DNA from: Bacillus sp. AFS006103
GTDB lineage: Bacteria; Bacillota; Bacilli; Bacillales; Cytobacillaceae
Assembly (NCBI GenBank): GCA_002559145.1
Contig: NTXX01000001.1
Span: forward strand, 236,711-300,710
Reading direction: 5' to 3'
DNA length: 64,000 nt
The translations under genes and the position numbers were made by a program. How positions within the stretch are numbered: position 1 is the stretch's first letter; each line of letters starts with the position of its first letter. The notes below the pieces were generated by a model. The model did no database searches. It was given only the letters and a program-made list of their open reading frames with translations, and had not been told where the DNA came from. Shown here in pieces: positions 57,622-64,000 of this stretch.

Positions 57622-57898
57622 CAAAAAAACCCCATCCCTGGAAAGGGACGAGGTTTATAGTTTCGCGGTACCACCCTTGTAAACACTTTATGTAAAAAAA
57701 CATTGTGTTCGCTTCATTCGGATAACGGCATTTGCCGGCGCATCTTTACATTTCCGATTGCGAAAATGGTCCCGATGCCAACTCTGGAGGTGAACTTCTC
57801 TTATTCTTTCCATAAAAGTGCTTTCAGTCGTGGCACTTTCTCCCTAAATGGTCGTAAATAAGGTACTTTTCTCCGTCATCGTTATTTAAATATTAACA
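57622..57898 (-). ncRNA. T-box leader of pheST (Phe specifier)
   Basis: On the minus strand: a stem I with GGGAGAAAG-type distal loop, a specifier-loop segment AAGTTCACC in which TTC (57792-57794) is the likely Phe codon, the T-box core AGGGTGGTACCGCG (57664-57677), and a terminator with arms AACCCCATCCCT/AGGGACGAGGTT (57628-57639, 57644-57655) plus seven Ts. Uncharged tRNA-Phe would pair with specifier and T box and open the terminator. Confidence 0.93.
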
Positions 57899-57907
57899 TT
57901 GTTGATT

Positions 57908-57937
57908 ATTATATAATAAATCGCCGCGGAAGGTCAA
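57908..57937 (-). promoter_or_regulatory. SigA promoter of the pheST T-box transcript
   Basis: Minus-strand -35 TTGACC (57932-57937), 18-bp spacer, -10 TATAAT (57908-57913), ending 13 bp from the ysgA stop. Confidence 0.75.
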
Positions 57938-57949
57938 ACAAGTTTGCGC

Positions 57950-58699
57950 CTATTTTTTCAAATAATAGAGAAGTATCCCGGTTGCCACCGCTACATTTAA
58001 GGATTCGCTTTTCCCATAAATCGGAATATACAGGTTCGCTGTCGTGCTGGCAAGAATATCTTTACCGACGCCGTTCCCTTCGTTCCCAACTATGAGAGCA
58101 AAAGAGTCACTTGTAGAGATATCCGTATATACCGAGGCCCCTTCAAGTGCGGTACCGTAAACAGGTATATTTTTTTCTTGAAGCTTGTCTATCCATTCAT
58201 GAAGATCTCCACTTATAATCGGAAGGTGAAAATGGCTTCCTTGTGCAGACCTTAATACCTTAGCGTTATATATATCAACAGTTCCGCGTCCAACAACAAC
58301 TGCGTCAATCCCTGCTGCATCTGCCGTACGAATCATCGTACCAAGATTACCCGGATCCTGAACCGCATCAATGAATAGGAAGGACTTGGCATCTCTAACT
58401 TCCGAATTTGCGATCCGGCAAACCGCATAAATCCCTTGTGGTGCCTCTGTATCTGACAAAGATTTCGATATCTCTTCCGTGACTTGTATTACGGGTGTTG
58501 ACCCAGCATCCCATCGGGAAGGGAGGTCTACTTTTTCTGATACAATAATTTCTAAGATTTGCTCTCCTTGTTTCAGGGCTTCCTCTACTAAATGAAAGCC
58601 CTCCACTAAAAAGGTTCCAGACTTATCGCGTTCTTTTTTGGTTAAAAGTTTTTTCCATTGTTTAACTTTAGGGTTGTTTACTGATTCAATATGTTTCAA
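57950..58699 (-). CDS. ysgA: SpoU-family RNA 2'-O-methyltransferase YsgA
   Basis: 249-residue SPOUT methyltransferase with an N-terminal substrate domain. SAM-knot motifs: [20 protein letters not shown] near 110-129, IVGNEGNGV near 200, [21 protein letters not shown] near 220-240. Likely targets rRNA; the exact base cannot be seen. Lies upstream of pheS as in B. subtilis. Confidence 0.92.
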   Translation of the reverse strand: MKHIESVNNPKVKQWKKLLTKKERDKSGTFLVEGFHLVEEALKQGEQILEIIVSEKVDLPSRWDAGSTPVIQVTEEISKSLSDTEAPQGIYAVCRIANSEVRDAKSFLFIDAVQDPGNLGTMIRTADAAGIDAVVVGRGTVDIYNAKVLRSAQGSHFHLPIISGDLHEWIDKLQEKNIPVYGTALEGASVYTDISTSDSFALIVGNEGNGVGKDILASTTANLYIPIYGKSESLNVAVATGILLYYLKK

Positions 58700-58817
58700 A
58701 ACCCGCTCTCCTTTTACATTAACAACTATTTTTTATTATAGCCTAACAAAAATACATAATAAAACCAAAAATAGAAAACATATAAAAGAAATACAGGATA
58801 AAAAGGAGTGGTTATAC

Positions 58818-59024
58818 ATGAATTTAAATTTACGTAATGCCATTGTTCATAATGTATCGGGGAATACACAAGATCAACTAGAAGATACGATTGTTGATGC
58901 CATTCAAAATGGTGAAGAGAAAATGCTCCCAGGCCTAGGCGTTTTATTTGAGATCATTTGGAATAATTCTTCCGAAGATGAGAAAAAAGAAATGCTTGCC
59001 ACTCTGGAGAGTGGGTTAAAGTAA
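58818..59024 (+). CDS. sspI: Small acid-soluble spore protein I
   Basis: 68 residues starting [29 protein letters not shown], with [19 protein letters not shown], the SspI pattern. Forespore-specific minor SASP, normally under sigma-G. AAAAGGAGTG lies 8 nt before the ATG. Between ysgA and ysdC on the opposite strand, the usual position. Confidence 0.96.
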   Translation: MNLNLRNAIVHNVSGNTQDQLEDTIVDAIQNGEEKMLPGLGVLFEIIWNNSSEDEKKEMLATLESGLK

Positions 59025-59041
59025 TAAATTTTACGGTTAGG

Positions 59042-59071
59042 GCTGTCAATCGGTTCGGTTGACAGCTTTTT
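59042..59071 (+). terminator. sspI terminator
   Basis: Perfect arms GCTGTCAA/TTGACAGC (59042-59049, 59059-59066) followed by TTTTT on the plus strand. Confidence 0.9.
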
Positions 59072-59099
59072 ACTGTTAAAAATGAACAAAAATAATGTT

Positions 59100-59175
59100 T
59101 ATCAGCGATTTCAGACAGTCAATGAGCGAATTTTGGTATTCAATGAGCGAATTTCACCATTCAATGAGCGAATCC
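59100..59175. repeat. Mixed array: one TATCAGCGAT then three CAATGAGCGAATT, exact 21-bp step
   Basis: The shared AGCGA core starts at 59104, 59125, 59146 and 59167. The first unit belongs to the TATCAGCGAT family and the rest to the CAATGAGCGAATT family (the complement of ATTCGCTCATTG in the clpX-lonB array). It lies between the convergent genes sspI and ysdC, between their terminators. Confidence 0.85.
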
Positions 59176-59204
59176 TATAATTCCTATAAAAAGTGCATTC
59201 GACA

Positions 59205-59234
59205 GAAAAATCCCCGGCAAATTTCTACCGGGGA
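59205..59234 (-). terminator. ysdC terminator
   Basis: Perfect arms TCCCCGG/CCGGGGA (59211-59217, 59228-59234) with TTTTTCTGTC following on the minus strand. Confidence 0.85.
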
Positions 59235-59246
59235 CCCCACAAAAAA

Positions 59247-60332
59247 TTATTCAAACGTAATTTTATCAACCGTTTCCCGGTCCAAGCGCTTAATAACTTC
59301 GACAATCAACTTCACTGCGTTTTCGTAATCATCTCGGTGGAGCATCGCGGCATGGGAATGGATATAGCGTGTCGCAATCGTAATCGCCATTGCCGGTACC
59401 CCATTATGTGTCAAGTGGATAGAACCAGCATCTGTCCCCCCGCCAGGTATGGACTCGAATTGATACGGGATGTTCAATTCATCGGCTGTATCGGTAACTA
59501 AATCACGTAATCCCTTATGGGCAACAAGCGAGGCATCATAAACGACAACTTGTGGGCCCTTCCCCATCTTACTCATGGCTTCTCGTTCCGAAATCCCGGG
59601 TGTATCACCGGCAATACCCACATCGACTGCAAAACCGATATCAGGCTGAATTTTGTAAGTTGCCGTCTTGGCACCGCGCAATCCAACCTCTTCTTGAACA
59701 TTTCCGACGCCGTAAACAACGTTAGGATGGTCAACACCCTTAAGCTGCCTCAACACATCTATCGCAATTGCACAGCCAATTCGGTTATCCCACGCTTTTG
59801 CTAATAACATCTTCTCATTGTTCATCACCGTAAATTCAAAATAAGGAACGACCATATCGCCTGGGCGAATGCCCCATTCTGTCGCTTCCTCGCGGCTTGA
59901 AGCACCAATATCAATGAACATGTCTTTAATTTCCACAGGTTTCTTACGGGCTTCCGCTGATAAAATATGAGGCGGCTTAGAACCGATAATTCCCGTTACA
60001 TCTCCCTTTCTCGTCACAATCGTCACACGCTGGGCAAGCATAACCTGTCCCCACCAGCCGCCAACCGGTTGAAAACGGAGAAAACCTTTATCACCAATTT
60101 GAGTAATCATAAAGCCAACTTCATCTAAGTGGCCGGCCACCATTATTTTCGGTCCGCCCTCTTTACCTACCTTTTTGGCAATCAAACTACCGAGTCCGTC
60201 CGTTGTGATTTCATCAGCAAATGGTTCTATGTATTTTCTCATGACTTCGCGTACTTCACGCTCATTGCCGGGAATCCCTTTGGCATCGGTTAACTCTTTT
60301 AACATCGTCAAGGTTTCATCAAGTTTTACCAT
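59247..60332 (-). CDS. ysdC: M42-family aminopeptidase YsdC
   Basis: 361-residue di-metal aminopeptidase of the M42 (glutamyl/deblocking aminopeptidase) family, often mislabelled endoglucanase. Metal and catalytic motifs: [12 protein letters not shown] near 66-77, AWDNRIGC near 180, [12 protein letters not shown] near 213, DAGSIHL and [21 protein letters not shown] near 317-337. Confidence 0.93.
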   Translation of the reverse strand: MVKLDETLTMLKELTDAKGIPGNEREVREVMRKYIEPFADEITTDGLGSLIAKKVGKEGGPKIMVAGHLDEVGFMITQIGDKGFLRFQPVGGWWGQVMLAQRVTIVTRKGDVTGIIGSKPPHILSAEARKKPVEIKDMFIDIGASSREEATEWGIRPGDMVVPYFEFTVMNNEKMLLAKAWDNRIGCAIAIDVLRQLKGVDHPNVVYGVGNVQEEVGLRGAKTATYKIQPDIGFAVDVGIAGDTPGISEREAMSKMGKGPQVVVYDASLVAHKGLRDLVTDTADELNIPYQFESIPGGGTDAGSIHLTHNGVPAMAITIATRYIHSHAAMLHRDDYENAVKLIVEVIKRLDRETVDKITFE

Positions 60333-60400
60333 ATATTAGCCCCCTTTTAAGTCGTCGACCTCATTATACAGAAAATAACGATTAATTCGCAATTTTCCTG

Positions 60401-60892
60401 CTAATAGTTATTCTGCTGTCTCAAATAATTTACTTCGTTTTTAAGAAAATATGCCATTTTGATTTCTTCATATGTAAATCCGAGCAGTTCAGCTAATTCG
60501 AAGTACGATTGAAATAAATTGATGTAATCAGCCAAACTTTTACTTTTTTGAAAAATACTGATCCTATCATATATGCATAAAAATTGTTCTGTCACAGACA
60601 AAGTTAATTTCTGCTTATTCAAATCCATTTGCTCCGTATCAAATCCACATTCGATCCCGAGCGATAAAATAAAATGAACACCGTCAACAAATTCTTCTAA
60701 AATGACCTCTTTAGCTGAAGATGGCTTGACACTCCAAAACTTAAAGCTACGGGTCTCATTTGCCAACTCACCAATTTCAACGAGTAAGGCAAGGACCTTT
60801 CTGTCAAATAAGTTCTCATCCTGCAAGTTATGCTTTTCTTGAATATGCTGATCTAGTGCCTTTTGCATCTGAAATAGTTGTTCGATTTGCAT
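60401..60892 (-). CDS. Dimeric (all-alpha) dUTPase
   Basis: 163 residues of the dUTPase_2 / MazG-like all-alpha NTP pyrophosphatase group. The metal-binding helices are LVEIGELANETRSFKFWS (acidic EIGELANE near 37-46) and VILEEFVDGVHFILSLGI (EEFVDG near 64-69). Expected to convert dUTP to dUMP. Divergent from ysdB. Confidence 0.85.
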   Translation of the reverse strand: MQIEQLFQMQKALDQHIQEKHNLQDENLFDRKVLALLVEIGELANETRSFKFWSVKPSSAKEVILEEFVDGVHFILSLGIECGFDTEQMDLNKQKLTLSVTEQFLCIYDRISIFQKSKSLADYINLFQSYFELAELLGFTYEEIKMAYFLKNEVNYLRQQNNY

Positions 60893-60997
60893 ACTACCAC
60901 CACTCCTTATAGAAAAATTATATCAAAATGAGATAGGATTGAAACTTTTTTCGAGTTCTTTCGTATGAATAGGAAAATAGATGCAGGGGGATTATCC

Positions 60998-61375
60998 ATG
61001 ATATGGTTGCTGCGCTTCGTATTGTTGTTGTTCCTATTCTTCTTATTCAGCTATGGGGTAAAATCCCTTTTTACATCCAAACGAAAACTAGAAACTGCCC
61101 GTAAACAGAAACGTTTTTTGTTGATTGATGATAAGGATGTCAGAAAGAACTTCTCACTTACCTATAAAGGAGCTGTGTTTGCTGGCGAAAAGTACATGGG
61201 GCCAGCTGGCAAAACATTTGACATCGTCTCCATCATAATCTGGCCTGAAAATACAGTTTCCCTTAAAGGGCTGGTTAAGGAAGACATTTTTTATATTGAT
61301 AAAAAACTTCTTGAATGCTATCCAAATGCTGAAATTCACTGGAAGAGTCCCGTGAAGGAATTTTTACAGAAATAG
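60998..61375 (+). CDS. ysdB: YsdB, sigma-W-type membrane-anchored protein
   Basis: 125 residues: one N-terminal transmembrane helix (WLLRFVLLLFLFFLFSYGV) and a small soluble domain (NFSLTYKGAVFAGEKYMG, DIVSIIIWPEN). YsdB of B. subtilis is in the sigma-W regulon; function unknown. ATG 60998 follows GGGGG by 7 nt; an ATG at 60965 lacks a site. Confidence 0.85.
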   Translation: MIWLLRFVLLLFLFFLFSYGVKSLFTSKRKLETARKQKRFLLIDDKDVRKNFSLTYKGAVFAGEKYMGPAGKTFDIVSIIIWPENTVSLKGLVKEDIFYIDKKLLECYPNAEIHWKSPVKEFLQK

Positions 61376-61395
61376 CCGCCTTTCATAAGGATTTT

Positions 61396-61659
61396 TTATA
61401 ATAGTAGAAACTTGATCAACAGAACCAATTCAATTCCTGCTAGAAACGGAAAACCAATTTTAAAAGCTGTATGCTTTGTTTTATGCCGGTAAAGCTGCAT
61501 GCCTGTGGTTGTACCGATCGCTCCTCCTAAAATCGCCACCATCCACAATGTTCTTTCCGAAATTCGATATTGATGTTTCTTTGCCCGCTTTTTATCTTCT
61601 CCCATAATCAACAGCCCGGCTATATTCATGATTAGATAAACCACTAACCATATTTTCAT
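61396..61659 (-). CDS. ysdA: DUF1294 membrane protein YsdA
   Basis: 87 residues with three hydrophobic segments and the DUF1294 pattern GEDKKRAKKHQYRISERTLWMVAILGGAIGTTTGMQLYRHKTKHTAFKIGFP. Downstream of rplT in the usual Bacillus order. Function unknown. Confidence 0.9.
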   Translation of the reverse strand: MKIWLVVYLIMNIAGLLIMGEDKKRAKKHQYRISERTLWMVAILGGAIGTTTGMQLYRHKTKHTAFKIGFPFLAGIELVLLIKFLLL

Positions 61660-61679
61660 ATATCATTTCCCCCTTATAG

Positions 61680-61712
61680 AAAAGGCCATCCTCTACAAAG
61701 AGAATGGCCTTT
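61680..61712 (-). terminator. infC-rpmI-rplT terminator
   Basis: Arms AAAGGCCATcCTCT/AGAGaATGGCCTTT (61681-61694, 61699-61712), T tail on the minus strand, 7 bp after the rplT stop. Confidence 0.87.
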
Positions 61713-61718
61713 AAACAA

Positions 61719-62078
61719 TTACTTGTTAATGTTTTGTTTTGCAACGTTTGCTAATTCAGCAAATGCGTTTGCATCGCTTACTGCTAATTCAGCAAGCATC
61801 TTGCGGTTTACTTCGATACCAGCAAGCTTTAAGCCATGCATTAAACGGCTGTAAGAAAGACCGTTGATACGAGCTGCTGCATTGATACGAGTAATCCATA
61901 ATTTGCGGAAGTCGCGTTTTTTCTGACGACGATCGCGGAATGCATACATTAATGATTTCATAACCTGTTGGTTAGCAACTTTGTATAATGTATGTTTTGA
62001 ACCGTAATAACCTTTTGCTAATTTAAGAACTTTTTTACGACGTTTGCGCGTAACTGTACCGCCTTTTACACGTGGCAT
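61719..62078 (-). CDS. rplT: 50S ribosomal protein L20
   Basis: 119 residues, starting [29 protein letters not shown], the L20 N-terminal extension, with the conserved [24 protein letters not shown]. In Bacillus L20 also represses its own operon by binding the infC leader. Confidence 0.98.
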   Translation of the reverse strand: MPRVKGGTVTRKRRKKVLKLAKGYYGSKHTLYKVANQQVMKSLMYAFRDRRQKKRDFRKLWITRINAAARINGLSYSRLMHGLKLAGIEVNRKMLAELAVSDANAFAELANVAKQNINK

Positions 62079-62117
62079 TTAATTTCCCTCCAATATATAA
62101 ATCGATCACTTAATTTT

Positions 62118-62318
62118 TTACTTCATGTAAGTTAACATTTGACGAATGCGTTTGAAATCACCTTTAGAAACAAGTGATGCTTTGCGAAGCTTACGCTTTG
62201 CTTTTGTAGATTTGTTAGCAAATAAGTGGCTTGTATAAGCGTGGTCACGTTTAAGTTGACCTGAACCAGTTTTCTTGAAACGCTTTGCAGCGCCACGGTG
62301 AGTTTTCATTTTTGGCAT
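62118..62318 (-). CDS. rpmI: 50S ribosomal protein L35
   Basis: 66 residues: [20 protein letters not shown] and the central [21 protein letters not shown]; standard L35 length. Second gene of the operon, between infC and rplT. Confidence 0.98.
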   Translation of the reverse strand: MPKMKTHRGAAKRFKKTGSGQLKRDHAYTSHLFANKSTKAKRKLRKASLVSKGDFKRIRQMLTYMK

Positions 62319-62335
62319 TTGGGATATCCTCCTTA

Positions 62336-62854
62336 TTACTTGTCAATTTTAGGTGCTAAAACGAGGAACATGCTTCGTCCATCCATTTTAGGATGTGACT
62401 CGATGGTCGCAACTTCCTTGCACGCTTCGGAAAAACGGTCTAACACACGTTGACCAATTTCTTTATGGGTAATCGCCCGGCCCTTGAAACGGATTGAAGC
62501 TTTTACCTTGTCGCCTTTTTCTAAGAACTTAATGGCATTGCGCAACTTTGTATTAAAGTCATGCTCATCAATTGTTGGGCTGAGACGAACTTCTTTAGTG
62601 GTGATAATTTTTTGATTCTTACGAGCTTCTTTGTCTTTCTTTTGCTGCTCGAATTTGAATTTGCCATAGTCCATAATTCTGCCGACCGGAGGCTTTGCAT
62701 TTGGTGCTACAAGTACCAAATCAAGATTCACTCTTCCGGCAATCTCTAAGGCTTCAGTTTTGGTTTTAATCCCTAACTGTTCGCCATTTTGATCAATTAG
62801 GCGGATTTCGCGAGCGCGAATGCCCTCATTTAACAACATGTCTTTGCTAATAAT
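62336..62854 (-). CDS. infC: Translation initiation factor IF-3 (ATT start)
   Basis: 172 residues with the N-terminal domain [41 protein letters not shown] and C-terminal ribosome-binding domain [20 protein letters not shown]. No ATG/GTG/TTG lies at a suitable distance; an ATT at 62854 (ATT AGC AAA GAC) is 6 nt after GGAGG and matches the B. subtilis start as I recall it. The rare start lets IF-3 limit its own translation. The usual Cys of PPVCRIMD is Gly here. Confidence 0.95.
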   Translation of the reverse strand: MISKDMLLNEGIRAREIRLIDQNGEQLGIKTKTEALEIAGRVNLDLVLVAPNAKPPVGRIMDYGKFKFEQQKKDKEARKNQKIITTKEVRLSPTIDEHDFNTKLRNAIKFLEKGDKVKASIRFKGRAITHKEIGQRVLDRFSEACKEVATIESHPKMDGRSMFLVLAPKIDK

Positions 62855-62992
62855 TAGCCACCTCCAAGGTTTTATCACGAATACAACGTCTTGGTCAAGA
62901 AAATCTTAAAAAACCCATTTCAACCTAAACGTATGACACCTTACTGAATGAACAGGTATTAAACTTTTTAGCCGTACTATAAGTGCACAAAC

Positions 62993-63025
62993 AAAAAAAG
63001 TGCGGATGAATGCACCCACACTTTA
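62993..63025 (-). terminator. L20-leader regulatory terminator
   Basis: Arms AAAGTGtGGgTG / TCAtCCgCACTTT on the minus strand followed by seven Ts; located about 140 bp before infC. Confidence 0.82.
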
Positions 63026-63143
63026 CAGAACATAAGTAATGAAACCAAAAAGTTCACGTAAAACCTGCCAACTGCCAAATGCGTCAATCAGGTGAGAAGC
63101 GGGTGCTTCTTCTTTTCCCAAAAACAAGTATTCAATTTTTCAC
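62993..63143 (-). ncRNA. L20 leader of infC-rpmI-rplT
   Basis: The minus-strand leader reads CACCCGCTTCTCACCTGATT then GACGC, and TTGGCAGTTGGCAGGTTTTA then CGTGA before the terminator; these are the blocks I recall for the Bacillaceae L20 leader, which mimics the L20 site on 23S rRNA. Bound L20 favours termination. Exact ends are approximate. The remaining gap to thrS holds the promoter and the thrS terminator. Confidence 0.82.
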
Positions 63144-63150
63144 CTTAGTA

Positions 63151-63180
63151 AATATAACATAAACAAAGACGTAATGTCAA
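63151..63180 (-). promoter_or_regulatory. SigA promoter of infC operon
   Basis: Minus-strand -35 TTGACA (63175-63180), 18-bp spacer, -10 TATATT (63151-63156), directly upstream of the L20 leader. Confidence 0.78.
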
Positions 63181-63252
63181 ACGAACTATTTTCTTTGACA
63201 ACGGAATTTATTTTAGCAAGAAACCAAGAATTATTCAATAGATTTTTTTTAT

Positions 63253-63284
63253 AAAAAAAAGAAAGAGCGGCAAGCCCTTTCTTT
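63253..63284 (-). terminator. thrS terminator
   Basis: Arms GAAAGAGC/GCCCTTTC (one G-U in RNA), extended by A-T pairs, followed by eight Ts on the minus strand. Confidence 0.8.
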
Positions 63285-63293
63285 CTTAACAAA

Positions 63294-64000
63294 TTATCCT
63301 CTTTTTACTTCAGCTGTGATTGCTGCTAAAAACTCTGAAAATGGCTTTGTTTCTGAGTTTTGTTCACCATATTTACGAACATTGACTGCTTGGTCTTCGA
63401 CTTCCTTATCGCCAACAACTAGCATATATGGTATTTTTTGCATTTGCGCTTCACGGATTTTATAACCGATTTTTTCATCCCGGCCATCCAACTCGACCCG
63501 AAAGCCTTCATTTTGAAGCTGCTCCTGTACCTGCTTAGCATAATCAAAGTGTGCGCCAGGAGAAACCGGAATGACCTGAACCTGAACTGGAGCGAGCCAT
63601 GTTGGGAATGCTCCTTTGTATTCTTCAATTAAGAAGGCCACAAAACGTTCCATCGTTGATACAACGCCGCGGTGGATAACGACTGGACGATGTGGTTTGC
63701 CGTCCTCACCCACATATGTTAAATCAAAACGTTCCGGTAATAAGAAATCGAGTTGAACAGTGGAAAGTGTTTCTTCTTTACCTAATGCTGTTTTTACTTG
63801 AACGTCCAACTTCGGACCATAGAAGGCAGCTTCCCCTTCAGCCTCATAATAGTTAAGTCCAAGATCATCCATGGCATCCTTCAGCATACCTTGTGCCTTT
63901 TCCCACATCGCGTCATCGTCAAAGTACTTTTCAGTATCTTGCGGGTCACGGTAGGAAAGACGGAAGGAATAGTCATTGATACCAAAGTCTTTATAAACGG
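63294..64000 (-). CDS. thrS: Threonine--tRNA ligase, C-terminal part (5' end outside window)
   Basis: About 235 codons of the C-terminus; the frame is open to the window edge ([19 protein letters not shown]). Visible: motif 2-3 catalytic core pieces ([57 protein letters not shown]) and the anticodon-binding domain ([47 protein letters not shown]). The internal ATG at 63908 is not the true start. Confidence 0.96.
   Translation of the reverse strand, partial: VYKDFGINDYSFRLSYRDPQDTEKYFDDDAMWEKAQGMLKDAMDDLGLNYYEAEGEAAFYGPKLDVQVKTALGKEETLSTVQLDFLLPERFDLTYVGEDGKPHRPVVIHRGVVSTMERFVAFLIEEYKGAFPTWLAPVQVQVIPVSPGAHFDYAKQVQEQLQNEGFRVELDGRDEKIGYKIREAQMQKIPYMLVVGDKEVEDQAVNVRKYGEQNSETKPFSEFLAAITAEVKRG

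Overview
The window is a chromosomal segment of a low-GC, endospore-forming Firmicute of the family Bacillaceae. Evidence: sporulation genes (spoVID, gerM, gerE, sspI, a YhcN/YlaJ-type lipoprotein), Bacillus-type Shine-Dalgarno sites with frequent TTG/GTG starts, and a gene order I recall as that of the Bacillus subtilis spoVID-to-thrS interval. A Bacillus/Neobacillus-type soil denitrifier is plausible because of the nos genes, but genus is inference.

Layout, mostly minus strand. 1-7.5 kb: end of spoVID, then the tetrapyrrole operon hemAXCDBL. 7.7-17.7 kb: ysxD, engB, lonA, lonB, clpX, tig, ysoA (proteostasis and ribosome assembly) and a tRNA-Arg. 17.9-25.5 kb: ysnB, rdgB, rph, gerM, murI, a MarR regulator, plus three less conserved genes (YneR-like, a PAS histidine kinase, a DUF2294 protein) and gerE. 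25.7-39 kb: sdhCAB, yslB, a lysine-riboswitch-controlled lysC, uvrC, trxA, and the fatty-acid block etfA, etfB, enoyl-CoA hydratase, fadR, lcfA with a perfect FadR box. 39.2-45.8 kb: a 27-residue membrane peptide, yshE, mutS2, polX, yshB, zapA and divergent rnhC. 54-64 kb: T-box-controlled pheST, ysgA, sspI, ysdC, a dimeric dUTPase, ysdB, ysdA, the L20-leader-controlled infC-rpmI-rplT operon, and the 3' part of thrS.

The accessory part is 45.8-54 kb, between rnhC and pheT, which I recall as close together in B. subtilis. It holds a pterin-4a-carbinolamine dehydratase gene, a YhcN-type lipoprotein, and a nitrous oxide reductase operon (cytochrome c nosC, clade II nosZ, membrane protein nosB, nosD, nosY, nosF). 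Just outside the operon lies a decayed, frameshifted copy of the 3' end of the dehydratase gene, so the block is flanked by diverged direct repeats. Next to it is a NERD-domain gene broken by an in-frame stop. A terminator-like hairpin starts at the nosZ stop codon and may set the ratio of NosZ to its assembly proteins.

The signals least explained by known annotation are two repeat systems. (1) Five intergenic arrays have three different motifs (TTGGCGGAAT, CAATGAGCGAATT/CAATGGGCGAATT, TATCAGCGATAA) but the same 20-21 bp period, about two helical turns, always just beyond gene 3' ends. One array mixes two of the motifs. (2) A dispersed 13-mer, GGTGTCAGGCACC, occurs about eight times, as single copies, as paired inverted copies forming very stable hairpins, and inside the rdgB and pheT coding sequences. 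No insertion sequence, prophage or CRISPR array was seen.
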